From contig NZ_BRXR01000001.1 of the NCBI RefSeq assembly GCF_026012015.1, forward strand, positions 4,241,501-4,305,500: a stretch of DNA of 64,000 bases. Reading direction: 5' to 3'. How positions within the stretch are numbered: position 1 is the first letter of the stretch; each line of letters starts with the position of its first letter. Source of the stretch: Clostridium omnivorum (lineage in GTDB: Bacteria > Bacillota > Clostridia > Clostridiales > Clostridiaceae). The notes beneath the pieces are model-generated. The model saw nothing but the letters and a program-made list of their open reading frames with translations, was not told where the DNA came from and searched no databases. Of the stretch, positions 54,645 through 63,212 are shown piece by piece. The position numbers were made by a program, and so were the translations under genes.

Positions 54645-54862
54645 CAGCTTTCAGTTAAATAATGCTCATTTAAAAATAAGTTATTTGCTATTAAAATAAT
54701 CCATTATCTATTATAGACCTAATAATTAATAGCTTCAAATAGACAGAATAGATGAAATTTAGACATATTTAAGGAAAATAGCTACATATAAGCTCTCAAT
54801 GCTTCAAATTATACAAGAAGAAGTTTAGAAGTATAAATGTACAATATTTGCTGATGTTAAAA
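54645..54862. other. Non-coding region between the MATE gene and the ABC operon end
   Basis: No gene found on either strand. It carries the upstream region of the MATE gene and ends at the terminator below. Confidence 0.4.
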
Positions 54863-54898
54863 AATCCACTCCAAGTTCATTCCCATTTGGAGTGGATT
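54863..54898 (-). terminator. Terminator of the ubiD-ABC operon
   Basis: Perfect 12-base arms AATCCACTCCAA (54863-54874) and TTGGAGTGGATT (54887-54898), followed on the minus strand by TTTT. Confidence 0.85.
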
Positions 54899-54977
54899 CT
54901 CATAGTTATGAGACTGTGTATATTTGATTAACTTGCACTTTTAGGCTTTCCTTACTATAAATTTCATAACTGGGTGG

Positions 54978-55721
54978 TCAAGACTTCCAGCTACATACTA
55001 GTTCCTCAAGAATATCAATCAAAATAAATAAAGTAAAGCCTAGAAGGCTTAATATCACTATTCCTGCATACATTTCAATATAGTCAATTCTGCTCCAAGC
55101 ATCTAGTATATAATAGCCTATACCATACTGAGTTCCGTATCCTTCAGTGAAAAATAGTATAGAAAGAGCAGTTCCTATTGATAGTCTTAAGCTAGTAAGT
55201 AATTCTGGTAAAATAGAAGGTAATGTTATATGTGCGAATATCTGAAGCTTTGAAGCACCCAGACTTCTTAAAGGATTGTAGGTTTCTGATGAAATGTTCA
55301 TTACCGAATCTCTTACAGCCACTATAATTTGAAACACAAGTATTAACACAATAACTATAATTTTTGATGTATCTCCTAGTCCAAATAACAGCATTACCAC
55401 TGGCAGCAGTGCCGTCTTTGGAATAGGATAAGTAAAATAAACCAGCGGATTTAAAATTTTATTCCAAGTGTTAGAATAGGCCATAATAAGGCCAATAAAT
55501 ATTCCTATAATTAGAGATATACTAAGTCCAGCTGCTACTCTGTATAGGCTAACTAACACATGGATGTAAATTTTCTCACTAAATATATTTCCCATATTTA
55601 AATATATGTCTGTTGGCTTTGGTAGTACACGCATGTTAATTGTTATTGCCAATAGGTACCATAAAATATTGAATATTACAAAGCCCTGAATAAATATCTT
55701 GATTTTCTTTAATGCCTTCAT
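54978..55721 (-). CDS. ABC transporter permease (SsuC/TauC-like)
   Basis: A 247-residue permease with about six helices. The EAA loop ETYNPLRSLGASKLQIFAHI (near 145) marks it as the inner-membrane subunit of the nitrate/sulfonate/taurine importer family. ATG 55721 shares bases with the TGA stop of the ATPase gene (ATGA overlap), and AAAGGG sits 9 bases before it; the ATG three codons upstream is directly after that site. Last gene of the six-gene operon, it forms an importer with the ATPase and binding protein. Confidence 0.88.
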   Translation of the reverse strand: MKALKKIKIFIQGFVIFNILWYLLAITINMRVLPKPTDIYLNMGNIFSEKIYIHVLVSLYRVAAGLSISLIIGIFIGLIMAYSNTWNKILNPLVYFTYPIPKTALLPVVMLLFGLGDTSKIIVIVLILVFQIIVAVRDSVMNISSETYNPLRSLGASKLQIFAHITLPSILPELLTSLRLSIGTALSILFFTEGYGTQYGIGYYILDAWSRIDYIEMYAGIVILSLLGFTLFILIDILEELVCSWKS

Positions 55722-56473
55722 ATTTTCCATCCCTTTTTTATAATAGTTCTAAGCAGTGAAGATAATTTCAAGTATTCTTCATTTTCTCTTAAATTTTCAG
55801 TGTTGAACAAAGGGTTATCAATTATTTTAATTATGTTTCCAGGACAGTGTGACATTATAGCAATTTTTTTTCCTATATATATAGCTTCTTCAATGCTATG
55901 AGTAACAAATAATGTAGTAGTTTTATATTGATTCCACATATTCATAAAAAGCTCTTGAGCTTCTTCTCTTGTAATAGCATCTAAAGCAGAAAAAGGCTCG
56001 TCCATTAAAAGTAAATCAGAATTCATTATAAAGGCTCTGGCTATAGCGACTCTTTGCTTTTGTCCGCCGCTTAACTCATTAGGAAATCTATCCTTTAATG
56101 AATAAATATCTAATTTTTTTTGAATATAATCAATTCTTTCACTAGTTGAACTATCTATAACTTTTCCTTTTATTTTAAGTGAGAGTGTACAGTTTTTTTG
56201 AACATTTTTCCACGGAAGCAATCCAAAGTTTTGAGGTATTAATCCGATATTGTGCGTTTTGGGGTTTAAGTCTTCATTATTAAGCTTTACATCACCGCCG
56301 TAATCTTTTATTATGCCGCTTAGTACATTAAGTAAAGTAGATTTGCCGCATCCAGAGGGACCTATAACTGCATATATATCCCCAGTGGCAATTTTCATAC
56401 TTATAGGTCCAAGGGCATTTACCAACTTCTTATCAGATTTATAACTTACTGTAAGATTATTTATATCCAGCAT
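55718..56473 (-). CDS. ABC transporter ATPase (SsuB/TauB-like)
   Basis: A 251-residue ATPase. Walker A GPSGCGKSTLLNVL (about 37-50), Q-loop LIPQNFGLLPW, signature NELSGGQKQRVAIARA (near 133) and Walker B LLLMDEPFSALDA (near 155), and His-switch in TTLFVTHSIEEA are all intact. It closely follows the lipoprotein gene (15 bases) and overlaps the permease gene by four bases. Powers import of the ligand captured by the preceding protein. Confidence 0.9.
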   Translation of the reverse strand: MLDINNLTVSYKSDKKLVNALGPISMKIATGDIYAVIGPSGCGKSTLLNVLSGIIKDYGGDVKLNNEDLNPKTHNIGLIPQNFGLLPWKNVQKNCTLSLKIKGKVIDSSTSERIDYIQKKLDIYSLKDRFPNELSGGQKQRVAIARAFIMNSDLLLMDEPFSALDAITREEAQELFMNMWNQYKTTTLFVTHSIEEAIYIGKKIAIMSHCPGNIIKIIDNPLFNTENLRENEEYLKLSSLLRTIIKKGWKI

Positions 56474-56488
56474 ATGATGCCTCCAACG

Positions 56489-57445
56489 TTACTTAATTCC
56501 TATATCATTCATTAAAGTATTAGTGTTAAGAGTCTTTTTAATGAGTCCATTTTTTGTTGTCCAATCTACAACAGACTTAACGTCAGTTTCTTGTGGAAGA
56601 GCATTTTTTCTAAACTTGGGTAAATTAAGTTTGCCCTTCATATCAGCAGGATAACCAACGGTTTTTATAATGATATCCTCATATTCTGAGATTGGTGTAT
56701 TGTTTATGTAATCTACAGCTTCATTGTAGGCTTTATAAAATGCTTTTATTTCAGTGCTCTTTGAATCTATTGCTTTTTGAGTAAAAGCTGTTACTGAAGA
56801 ATATATATTAAGATTGCCTGCACTTCCTAGAAGTACTCCTCCATCCTTTATAGCAAGGGATGCAAAGGGTTCAGGAAGCAGTGCTGCATCTACATTATTA
56901 TTTCTTAACATTTCAAGTCTAGTAGGTATAGCAGGAACTATAGATTTTTTTACATCTTTAGGATTAAGAGAATTTTTCTCTAATATTTTATCAAGAGAGT
57001 ATTCAATAGAAGTCTTTTCTGAAATTGCTACACTCTTACCCTTAATATCATTTACTGATTTTATTCCTGATTTTGAATTTGCTATAAGCATAAAATCCCC
57101 ATCAGTGATTCCAGTTATTTTTACATCAAAATCCGCATTTTGATAAAGAGAAATAGCTATTTCATCACAAATAACTCCATCTAGATTTCCAGTTTGAAAA
57201 GCTGCGTCTCTATCTTTTGAATTTTTAAATGGTTGAAAATTAACATCTATACCTTGTTTTTTAAAGAATCCTTTCTCGTTTGCAATTACAATTGGTATTG
57301 CATCTACAGAAGATATTGCTCCAAAATTCAATTTTTGTTTTGCTGCGGTGGTAGAAGCCGTTTCTTTCACAGGTGAGCATGCAGATAATGTTAGAATTAG
57401 TGTACAAGTAGTTACAATAGATAATATTTTTTTAAGTTTAATCAT
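56489..57445 (-). CDS. ABC substrate-binding lipoprotein (NMT1/SsuA-like)
   Basis: A 318-residue periplasmic-binding-fold lipoprotein. The lipobox is LTLSACSP (residues about 17-24), so Cys23 is the lipidated residue. The NMT1/SsuA/THI5 fold follows: VDAIPIVIANEKGFFKKQGI (near 50), DGVICDEIAI and SVNDIKGKSVAISEKTSIEY (near 125). The start overlaps the end of ubiX by eight bases, a sign of translational coupling. The fold binds small anions or aromatics in homologues. Context suggests an aromatic acid that the ubi genes then process. Confidence 0.88.
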   Translation of the reverse strand: MIKLKKILSIVTTCTLILTLSACSPVKETASTTAAKQKLNFGAISSVDAIPIVIANEKGFFKKQGIDVNFQPFKNSKDRDAAFQTGNLDGVICDEIAISLYQNADFDVKITGITDGDFMLIANSKSGIKSVNDIKGKSVAISEKTSIEYSLDKILEKNSLNPKDVKKSIVPAIPTRLEMLRNNNVDAALLPEPFASLAIKDGGVLLGSAGNLNIYSSVTAFTQKAIDSKSTEIKAFYKAYNEAVDYINNTPISEYEDIIIKTVGYPADMKGKLNLPKFRKNALPQETDVKSVVDWTTKNGLIKKTLNTNTLMNDIGIK

Positions 57446-58022
57446 TTTGGTCCTCCCATTTTTTAAATAATATGTTTTCTATAGAAAGAGAATCTAATAT
57501 CTTTCCTACTACAAAGTTAATTAAATCTTCCATACTTTCTGGTTTATGATAAAATCCAGGCATAGCAGGAAGTATACTTACACCAAGCTTTGAAAGCTTT
57601 AGCATATTTTCAAGATGAATTGCATTCAGAGGTGTTTCTCTAGGAACGAGGATTAGTTTCCTATTTTCTTTTAAGGCAACATCAGCCGCTCTACATAATA
57701 AATTTTTTGCTAAGCCATTACTTATTTCAGCTAGAGTTCCCATAGAGCAAGGAACTACAACCATAGCATCAAATTTATAGGAACCACTGGCAACTCCCGA
57801 AAATAGATCATTTATATCTTCGAGCTTGACATGATTATAAGTTTCTTTTAAAATTCTTACCCACTCATCAATGTTTACATTAGTTTCAAATTTCATTACT
57901 TTTTTACCGTTGTCAGTACATACAATATGTACGAAAATATCTTTTTTTAAAAGTTCTTGAATTAATCTTATTGCATAAATACTTCCGCTGGCTCCAGTAA
58001 TTCCAATAATTATTTTTTTCAT
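57438..58022 (-). CDS. ubiX: Flavin prenyltransferase UbiX
   Basis: A 194-residue enzyme that joins dimethylallyl phosphate to FMN, giving the prenylated flavin that UbiD needs. GITGASGSIYAIRLIQELL (6-24) binds FMN, VPCSMGTLAEISNGLAKNLL (about 89-108) and RKLILVPRETPLNAIHLENM (about 120-139) hold the conserved residues, and ILPAMPGFYHKP is near the end. It is third in the operon, 33 bases after ubiA, and overlaps the transporter genes. Clearly the partner of the upstream UbiD. Confidence 0.95.
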   Translation of the reverse strand: MKKIIIGITGASGSIYAIRLIQELLKKDIFVHIVCTDNGKKVMKFETNVNIDEWVRILKETYNHVKLEDINDLFSGVASGSYKFDAMVVVPCSMGTLAEISNGLAKNLLCRAADVALKENRKLILVPRETPLNAIHLENMLKLSKLGVSILPAMPGFYHKPESMEDLINFVVGKILDSLSIENILFKKWEDQND

Positions 58023-58055
58023 ATTTAATCTCCTTTGGATTATAAATGTAGCTTT

Positions 58056-58925
58056 TTATATTAGTGCATCAATAACTCCACATACTAAAAATACTATACT
58101 AATAATTTGATTAATACCATAGGAGGCTATTTTTACATTGGTTAAATTATGTGGCGAAACCATCTTATGTTCAGCAACGAATAAAATGGATATGATTGAA
58201 AGTCCAATGTAATAGATAATTCCTAACTGGCTGCTTAAAATTCCTACTATAATTAATAATATTAGAGTTATGCCATGAAATAGAGTAGAAATATACAGGG
58301 CATTTCTCACTCCGAATCTTGCTGGTATTGAGTGTATTCCATTAGCTGTATCAAAGTCATAATCCTGTGCGCCGTATATTATATCGAAGCCTGCAACCCA
58401 AAGGGTGTTAGCAGCCCCAATAAAAAGAGGCAGCCAAGTTATCTTCCCAGTAACTGCTAGCCAAGCTCCTACTGGAGCTGCAGCTGAAGTTATACCTAAA
58501 ACCAGATGGCAGGCCCAGGTAAATCTTTTGGTATAGGAATAAATAACCATTAAGAATAATGCTATAGGTGATAAAATTAAGCATAATGGATTCAGCATTG
58601 CTGCAGCAACAACCATTATTAAAAAGCATATTATTACAAATGCTAATACTTCTTTCTTTTTTAGCAAACCTTGAGGTAGCTGCCTTGAAGCAGTTCGCGG
58701 ATTTTTAGCATCTATTTCAGCATCGATAACTCTATTGATGGCATTTGCTCCAGTTCTTGCCCCCAAAAAGGCAATTAATATCCAAAATATCGTATAAGGA
58801 GAAGGAAGTCCATTACTGGCAAGAAGCATTGAAATAAGTGCAAAGGATAAGGAGAAAATAGTATGCGAAAACATAACTAATACTCCATAATCATGAAGCT
58901 TTTCTATTGCTTTATTCAATATCAT
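58056..58925 (-). CDS. ubiA: UbiA-type aromatic prenyltransferase (MqnP/UbiA)
   Basis: A 289-residue membrane prenyltransferase of about nine helices. The two Asp-rich motifs that bind prenyl diphosphate are visible: NRVIDAEIDAKN (near 60) and YGAQDYDFDTANG (near 180). It attaches a polyprenyl tail to an aromatic acid. AAGGAGATGGGCTGAAT precedes ATG 58925, and the gene overlaps ubiD by 14 bases. The placing between UbiD and UbiX is like the late futalosine genes MqnP/MqnL/MqnM. Acceptor may be 4-hydroxybenzoate or 1,4-dihydroxy-6-naphthoate. Confidence 0.92.
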   Translation of the reverse strand: MILNKAIEKLHDYGVLVMFSHTIFSLSFALISMLLASNGLPSPYTIFWILIAFLGARTGANAINRVIDAEIDAKNPRTASRQLPQGLLKKKEVLAFVIICFLIMVVAAAMLNPLCLILSPIALFLMVIYSYTKRFTWACHLVLGITSAAAPVGAWLAVTGKITWLPLFIGAANTLWVAGFDIIYGAQDYDFDTANGIHSIPARFGVRNALYISTLFHGITLILLIIVGILSSQLGIIYYIGLSIISILFVAEHKMVSPHNLTNVKIASYGINQIISIVFLVCGVIDALI

Positions 58926-60360
58926 ATTCAGCCCATCTCCTTGAAACAAGATCTTTAATATCCTCTGTCATTTCAATATCATCAGGCCATTCTCTTGTAT
59001 GACCCTCACTAATCCACTTTTTAGTAGCATCTATACCCATTCTATATCCGTAATGTGGAAGGTCAGATGCATGATCAAGAGCGTCTAAAGGTCCTTCAGA
59101 AATAACTATATCTTTTTTAGCATCTATATTATTAAAGACCTTCCATGCTACAGTAGATATATCTTTAGGATCTATATTTTCATCAACAACAATTATCATT
59201 TTTGTATACATCATCTGTCCGATTCCCCATAGGGAGTTCATTATTTTCTTGGCATGTCCAGGATAACGCTTTTTTATAGAAACAATAACGCAGTTATGAA
59301 AAACTCCTTCAAGTGGAAAATTAAAATCAACTATTTCTGGATATTGCATTTTAAGTAATGGTAAGAAAATTCTTTCTGTGGCCTTACCCATATAACAGTC
59401 CTCCATAGGTGGCTTACCTACTACAGTGGCTGGGTACACAGGATTCTTTTTATGAGTAATACAGGTTACATGAAATACTGGATAATAATCTGCAAGAGAA
59501 TAATATCCAGTGTGGTCTCCAAATGGACCTTCAAGCCTTAAATCTTCATTAACATCTACATAGCCTTCTATAATAAATTCCGCATCGGCAGGTACGTATA
59601 TGTCATTAGTTATAGACTTAACAAGCTTCACTGGAGCCTTTCTTAAAAATCCTGCGAACATCATTTCATCGATATTTTTTGGCAGTGGAGCGGTAGCAGA
59701 ATATGTAATTGCAGGATCACAGCCAAGAGCTACTGATACAGGCATCTTACCGCCTAAGGTTTTATATTTTTCATAAATCTCTCGACCATCTTTATGTAAA
59801 TGCCAATGCATGCCGGTTGAATTTTTATCATATACTTGAAGTCTATACATACCCATGTTCTGAATTCCACTTTCAGGGTCTTTAGTTATAACAAGAGGTA
59901 GTGTTATAAAGCGTCCACCATCTCCAGGCCAGCACTTCAATATGGGAAGCTTTGATAAATCAGGATTATCCTCAATGATCTCTTGGCAAGCACCTTTAGT
60001 TGGTAACTTTATGGGGAATATAGTTGCCATTCTTGTAAGTCTTGGAAGAGATTTAATTTTCTTCATCAGCCCAAGATAATTTGACATATCTATAAATTCT
60101 TCTATGTCATTACCAATGTCATCTAGGTTTTCAACACCTAAGGACATGCTCATTCTCTCATAAGTCCCCATAGCGTTTATAAGTACTGGGTATGGGGAAT
60201 TTTTTACATTTTCAAATAAAAGGGCGGGGCCATATTGCTTTGAGACTCTATCAGTTATTTCAGTAATTTCTAATTCAGAATCTACTTCTGTGTGCACCCT
60301 CTTGAGTAGGCCTTTTTCGTCTAAATGCTTAATGAAATCTTGTAAATCTTTATAAGCCAT
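58912..60360 (-). CDS. ubiD: UbiD-family (de)carboxylase (UbiD/MqnL)
   Basis: A 482-residue prenyl-FMN enzyme that decarboxylates aromatic acids. LRLEGPFGDHTGYYSLADYY (near 280) contains the active-site Glu/Asp-His pattern, and KMQYPEIVDFNFPLEG and YGYRMGIDATKKW (near 450) are conserved. AAAAGGAG precedes ATG 60360. First gene of the operon, with three exact copies of a 10-base motif upstream. In the futalosine pathway the homologue MqnL acts on the prenylated acid. The substrate here is inferred from context. Confidence 0.93.
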   Translation of the reverse strand: MAYKDLQDFIKHLDEKGLLKRVHTEVDSELEITEITDRVSKQYGPALLFENVKNSPYPVLINAMGTYERMSMSLGVENLDDIGNDIEEFIDMSNYLGLMKKIKSLPRLTRMATIFPIKLPTKGACQEIIEDNPDLSKLPILKCWPGDGGRFITLPLVITKDPESGIQNMGMYRLQVYDKNSTGMHWHLHKDGREIYEKYKTLGGKMPVSVALGCDPAITYSATAPLPKNIDEMMFAGFLRKAPVKLVKSITNDIYVPADAEFIIEGYVDVNEDLRLEGPFGDHTGYYSLADYYPVFHVTCITHKKNPVYPATVVGKPPMEDCYMGKATERIFLPLLKMQYPEIVDFNFPLEGVFHNCVIVSIKKRYPGHAKKIMNSLWGIGQMMYTKMIIVVDENIDPKDISTVAWKVFNNIDAKKDIVISEGPLDALDHASDLPHYGYRMGIDATKKWISEGHTREWPDDIEMTEDIKDLVSRRWAEYDIE

Positions 60361-60426
60361 ATATTTTCTCCTTTTGTAAAATATTAATTGCTACATTTTA
60401 ATTTTTATAAATAATCTATCCCATAT

Positions 60427-60482
60427 AATACTACAATAAAATAAGAGAATACTACAAGTAGAATGGAAAAGTTTGTAGTATT
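60427..60482 (-). promoter_or_regulatory. Three copies of AATACTACAA upstream of the ubiD operon
   Basis: AATACTACAA at 60427-60436 and 60448-60457 (21 bases apart, two helical turns), and its exact reverse complement at 60473-60482. The last two form an 11-base inverted repeat. The nearest is 67 bases from the ubiD start codon. They also lie upstream of the divergent lipoprotein gene. Confidence 0.6.
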
Positions 60483-60595
60483 CAGAAGATTAATTGTAAT
60501 CATATTTTAAGCAATTTGTAATGTATTTGTCACAACTTACCATTAACTGGGGATTATAATGAAAATAAATAAACTGTTATGGGCAGGGATGATCA

Positions 60596-61126
60596 ATGAA
60601 AAAAATTATATTTATTTTTCTTTCCTTAATATTTATGAGCGGATGTAGTGCTAAAGATTTAACGGATGCTTCCACCGTAAACGTTATAGCGGACTCGCAG
60701 CAGGAGGCTGTGTCCTTTGAAAGGGGGATTGTCTATAGCAATACCACCTATGGTTTTACATTTGAGCTTCCGGAGAGCTGGAAAGGTTATTCAATAGTAA
60801 CTGATAGGTGGGAGGGGAGAGCAATAACAGATAGCGGTCAGGCTGTGGTAGAGACAGGGCCTCAACTTTCCATAAGGCATCCACTATGGTCTTCTAAGCA
60901 GAAGAGACAAGATATACCTATTATGATATTTACCAGCAAACAATGGAAGGAACTTCAGGATGAAAAGTTTACTGTTTCGGCTGCACCAATAGGCCCAAGA
61001 TTATTAGGCAGAAATGATAAATACTTTTTTGCACTTCCACCACGGTATAATTTTACCTTTCTAAAAGGCTATGAAGAGGTGGGAGATATATTAAATAGCA
61101 ATCCACTTAACACTTTGAAAAGCTAA
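60596..61126 (+). CDS. Lipoprotein of unknown function
   Basis: A 176-residue lipoprotein. The signal ends LIFMSGCSAK with lipid-bearing Cys17. The outside domain begins NTTYGFTFELPESWKGYSIV (about 50-69), the PsbP/DUF1795-like opening of many small Gram-positive lipoproteins, and includes QLSIRHPLW and PIMIFTSKQW. Function unknown. It is divergent from the ubiD operon and transcribed apart from it. The first ATG has AGGGATG-like spacing only, so the start is moderately certain. Confidence 0.6.
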   Translation: MKKIIFIFLSLIFMSGCSAKDLTDASTVNVIADSQQEAVSFERGIVYSNTTYGFTFELPESWKGYSIVTDRWEGRAITDSGQAVVETGPQLSIRHPLWSSKQKRQDIPIMIFTSKQWKELQDEKFTVSAAPIGPRLLGRNDKYFFALPPRYNFTFLKGYEEVGDILNSNPLNTLKS

Positions 61127-61172
61127 CAATAAGAGGTCTTTACTTTCATTTTACCTATATTTCTATTCCATA

Positions 61173-61202
61173 TTGACACACAAACGTGTGTTCGTATATA
61201 AT
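61173..61202 (+). promoter_or_regulatory. Promoter with palindromic operator in the spacer
   Basis: TTGACA (61173-61178), 18-base spacer and TATAAT (61197-61202). The spacer and -35 hold the perfect inverted repeat ACACAC (61176-61181)-AAAC-GTGTGT (61186-61191). Confidence 0.7.
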
Positions 61203-61234
61203 TAACCTATATAAAATTCATGGAAGGTGGAATA

Positions 61235-61498
61235 ATGAAAGTGCTAGCAATGCCAATAGATATGGTATGTTGGTTTGAAAAAACAGGTATACCTCATCCA
61301 GTAAGATTTAAAGTTACAAGAGAAGATGAAAGTGAGGTTGTAATAAAGGTAGATAAAGTAATTGCTGTTGATAAGGAAAGGTTGGCAGGCAACGATATGC
61401 TGATATTTAGATGCCAAAGCGCAATAAACAATACAAGCAAAGCATTTGAGCTTAAGTATGAGCTCAGAACTTGTAAGTGGATTTTATATAAGATGTGA
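61235..61498 (+). CDS. Conserved-looking small protein of unknown function
   Basis: An 87-residue cytoplasmic protein. It starts at ATG 61235 after GGAAGGTGG and reads MKVLAMPIDMVCWFEKTGIP, then a beta-rich middle (ESEVVIKVDKVIAVDKERLA) and FRCQSAINNTSKAFELKYEL, ending with CKWILYKM. The pattern resembles small Clostridium proteins of unknown function. It has its own consensus promoter with a palindromic operator, so it is regulated. No function assigned. Confidence 0.6.
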   Translation: MKVLAMPIDMVCWFEKTGIPHPVRFKVTREDESEVVIKVDKVIAVDKERLAGNDMLIFRCQSAINNTSKAFELKYELRTCKWILYKM

Positions 61499-61512
61499 TT
61501 TAAATGTTTATT

Positions 61513-61551
61513 CAACCCACGAAAATTCACAAAATGAACTTTCATGGGTTG
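61513..61551 (+). terminator. Terminator of the small gene
   Basis: Arms 61513-61528 and 61536-61551 pair at 14 of 16 positions (outer CAACCCA/TGGGTTG), then TTTT. Confidence 0.75.
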
Positions 61552-61632
61552 TTTTAATGAAGCTGTTTTTTCTAAGTCTCCAATAATAGTAGGGCTTATT
61601 CTAATTTATATAGCTACTGCATTTGTGTAAAA

Positions 61633-62349
61633 TCAATCAATCCTAAGCTTCTTAATGCGCAAAGCACTTGCACAGCCACAAATGATGATAATAACCAAAA
61701 GAGGCAGTAGAAGATTAAAATTCATGTTAGCTTCTTTCATCATTTCAAAGCCCCATGTTGCTGGGAATATTTTACCAAAAGCTGCAAGTTGCTTTGGCAG
61801 AATTTTAGTAGGAAACATTATGCCAGAAAGCATAAGCGACGGTAGAAATATGAACTGTGACACCATTGTAAGTTTTGATGTAGCTTTAATTGTAAGCCCC
61901 AAAATGGCTCCAATGCTTAAACTGGTAACAATAAAAATAGCTAACATGATAAAATACATAGCTGAGTTTTTGGGAACAGCTGCATGAAAGGCAGCAGGTG
62001 CAACAAAATATATTATAGTACTCATTATAAAGAGATGTACAAAAGCAGAAATAAAATTGTTTATAATTGGGATGCTCAAAGGAATGCGGCCAACTTGATA
62101 TGACTTTTTTAGTTCACTTCCGTAAGTCTCTGATATAGGAATTGGCGATCCTAAAATTGCCCCCATTGTAACACCAAAAATAGACATAGATTGTATTAGT
62201 GTACTCTTGGTGTCAGGTGTTATTGATGTAAATATTCCACCCATAAAACCGAAGAATATAAGCGGCACCACGTAGTAAGTGAGCAGAATACCTTTATTTC
62301 TTAAATCAAGCTTCCATTGAAGCAATATACCATATAGAAATGCTTCCAT
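61633..62349 (-). CDS. ABC-2 type transporter permease
   Basis: A 238-residue exporter permease with about six helices. ISETYGSELKKSYQVGRIPL (near 72) resembles the ABC-2 loop, and LPSLMLSGIMFPTKILP (near 178) is the conserved region before the last helices. It shares one base with the ATPase stop (TAATG), so both are translationally coupled. With the ATPase and MerR regulator it makes a self-contained exporter unit. Substrate unknown; drug or lipid export is likely. Confidence 0.8.
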   Translation of the reverse strand: MEAFLYGILLQWKLDLRNKGILLTYYVVPLIFFGFMGGIFTSITPDTKSTLIQSMSIFGVTMGAILGSPIPISETYGSELKKSYQVGRIPLSIPIINNFISAFVHLFIMSTIIYFVAPAAFHAAVPKNSAMYFIMLAIFIVTSLSIGAILGLTIKATSKLTMVSQFIFLPSLMLSGIMFPTKILPKQLAAFGKIFPATWGFEMMKEANMNFNLLLPLLVIIIICGCASALRIKKLRID

Positions 62350-63212
62350 TATTTAACCCCCTTTGCAATACCCAAAAAGCTTTCTTCTAAAGATTGATGT
62401 AAAATAATGATATCAATTACAGGATTGGATGAACCTTTAAGGAAGTCTAATATTTCCATTAAACCATCACTGACATTAGTAGTTACATAGGTGTAATAAT
62501 TATTTTCAGTTTCAACATATGTGGAATGGAAAAAATCAGCCTTTATCAAGGGATTACAGGTTTTGATTTGCAGTTTGATAAGTGGTTGTATCTGTTTAGT
62601 AAGCTCTTCTACAGTGCCGATAAAAGCTATTTTACCGTCCTTTAATATAGCTAACCTGTCGCATAAGCTTTCTATTTCAGCCATATCATGACTTGATAGA
62701 ACGATTGTTTTGCCGTTGTTTTTAAATCTTCTGATTTGCTCATGGAGTGCTGCACGACCCTCTACGTCAAGCCCAGCGGTGGGTTCATCAAGAAAGATAA
62801 TATCAGGGTCACCTATTAGTCCAAGCGCAAGATGCAACCGTCTTTTTTGACCTGTAGACAATTGACAATACTGCTTGTTTTTTATTTCCGATAATCCAAG
62901 ACTTTCAAAAAGGGATAGGTCTATAGTTGACTTATTCCATTTAGAAAATAGCGTAAATGCTTCAATTACTTTTATATTAGCAGGCAGGGAAGATGACTGA
63001 AGTTGTACACCAAAATCTCCATTAATTGAAATTTCACCTCCATCATATTTCCTAATACCCTCGATACATTCCAATGTAGTGGTTTTACCCGCACCATTTG
63101 TACCTAAAAGTGCAAAAACTTCACCTTTTTTTACATCAAAAGATATTCCTTTAATAGCTGTATTCTGTCCATAGCTTTTAATTAAATTTTCAATCTTTAT
63201 AGCTAATGTCAT
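62349..63212 (-). CDS. ABC-2 exporter ATPase
   Basis: A 287-residue ATPase. Walker A LLGTNGAGKTTTLEC (about 35-49), Q-loop VQLQSS, signature CQLSTGQKRRLHLALG (near 120), Walker B IIFLDEPTAGLDVE (near 140) and the His switch SSHDMAE. The C-terminal 80 residues are the extension usual in drug exporters of the CcmA/YhaQ group. Starts ATG 63212, after GGGAGG, overlapping the regulator gene by 23 bases. Confidence 0.9.
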   Translation of the reverse strand: MTLAIKIENLIKSYGQNTAIKGISFDVKKGEVFALLGTNGAGKTTTLECIEGIRKYDGGEISINGDFGVQLQSSSLPANIKVIEAFTLFSKWNKSTIDLSLFESLGLSEIKNKQYCQLSTGQKRRLHLALGLIGDPDIIFLDEPTAGLDVEGRAALHEQIRRFKNNGKTIVLSSHDMAEIESLCDRLAILKDGKIAFIGTVEELTKQIQPLIKLQIKTCNPLIKADFFHSTYVETENNYYTYVTTNVSDGLMEILDFLKGSSNPVIDIIILHQSLEESFLGIAKGVK

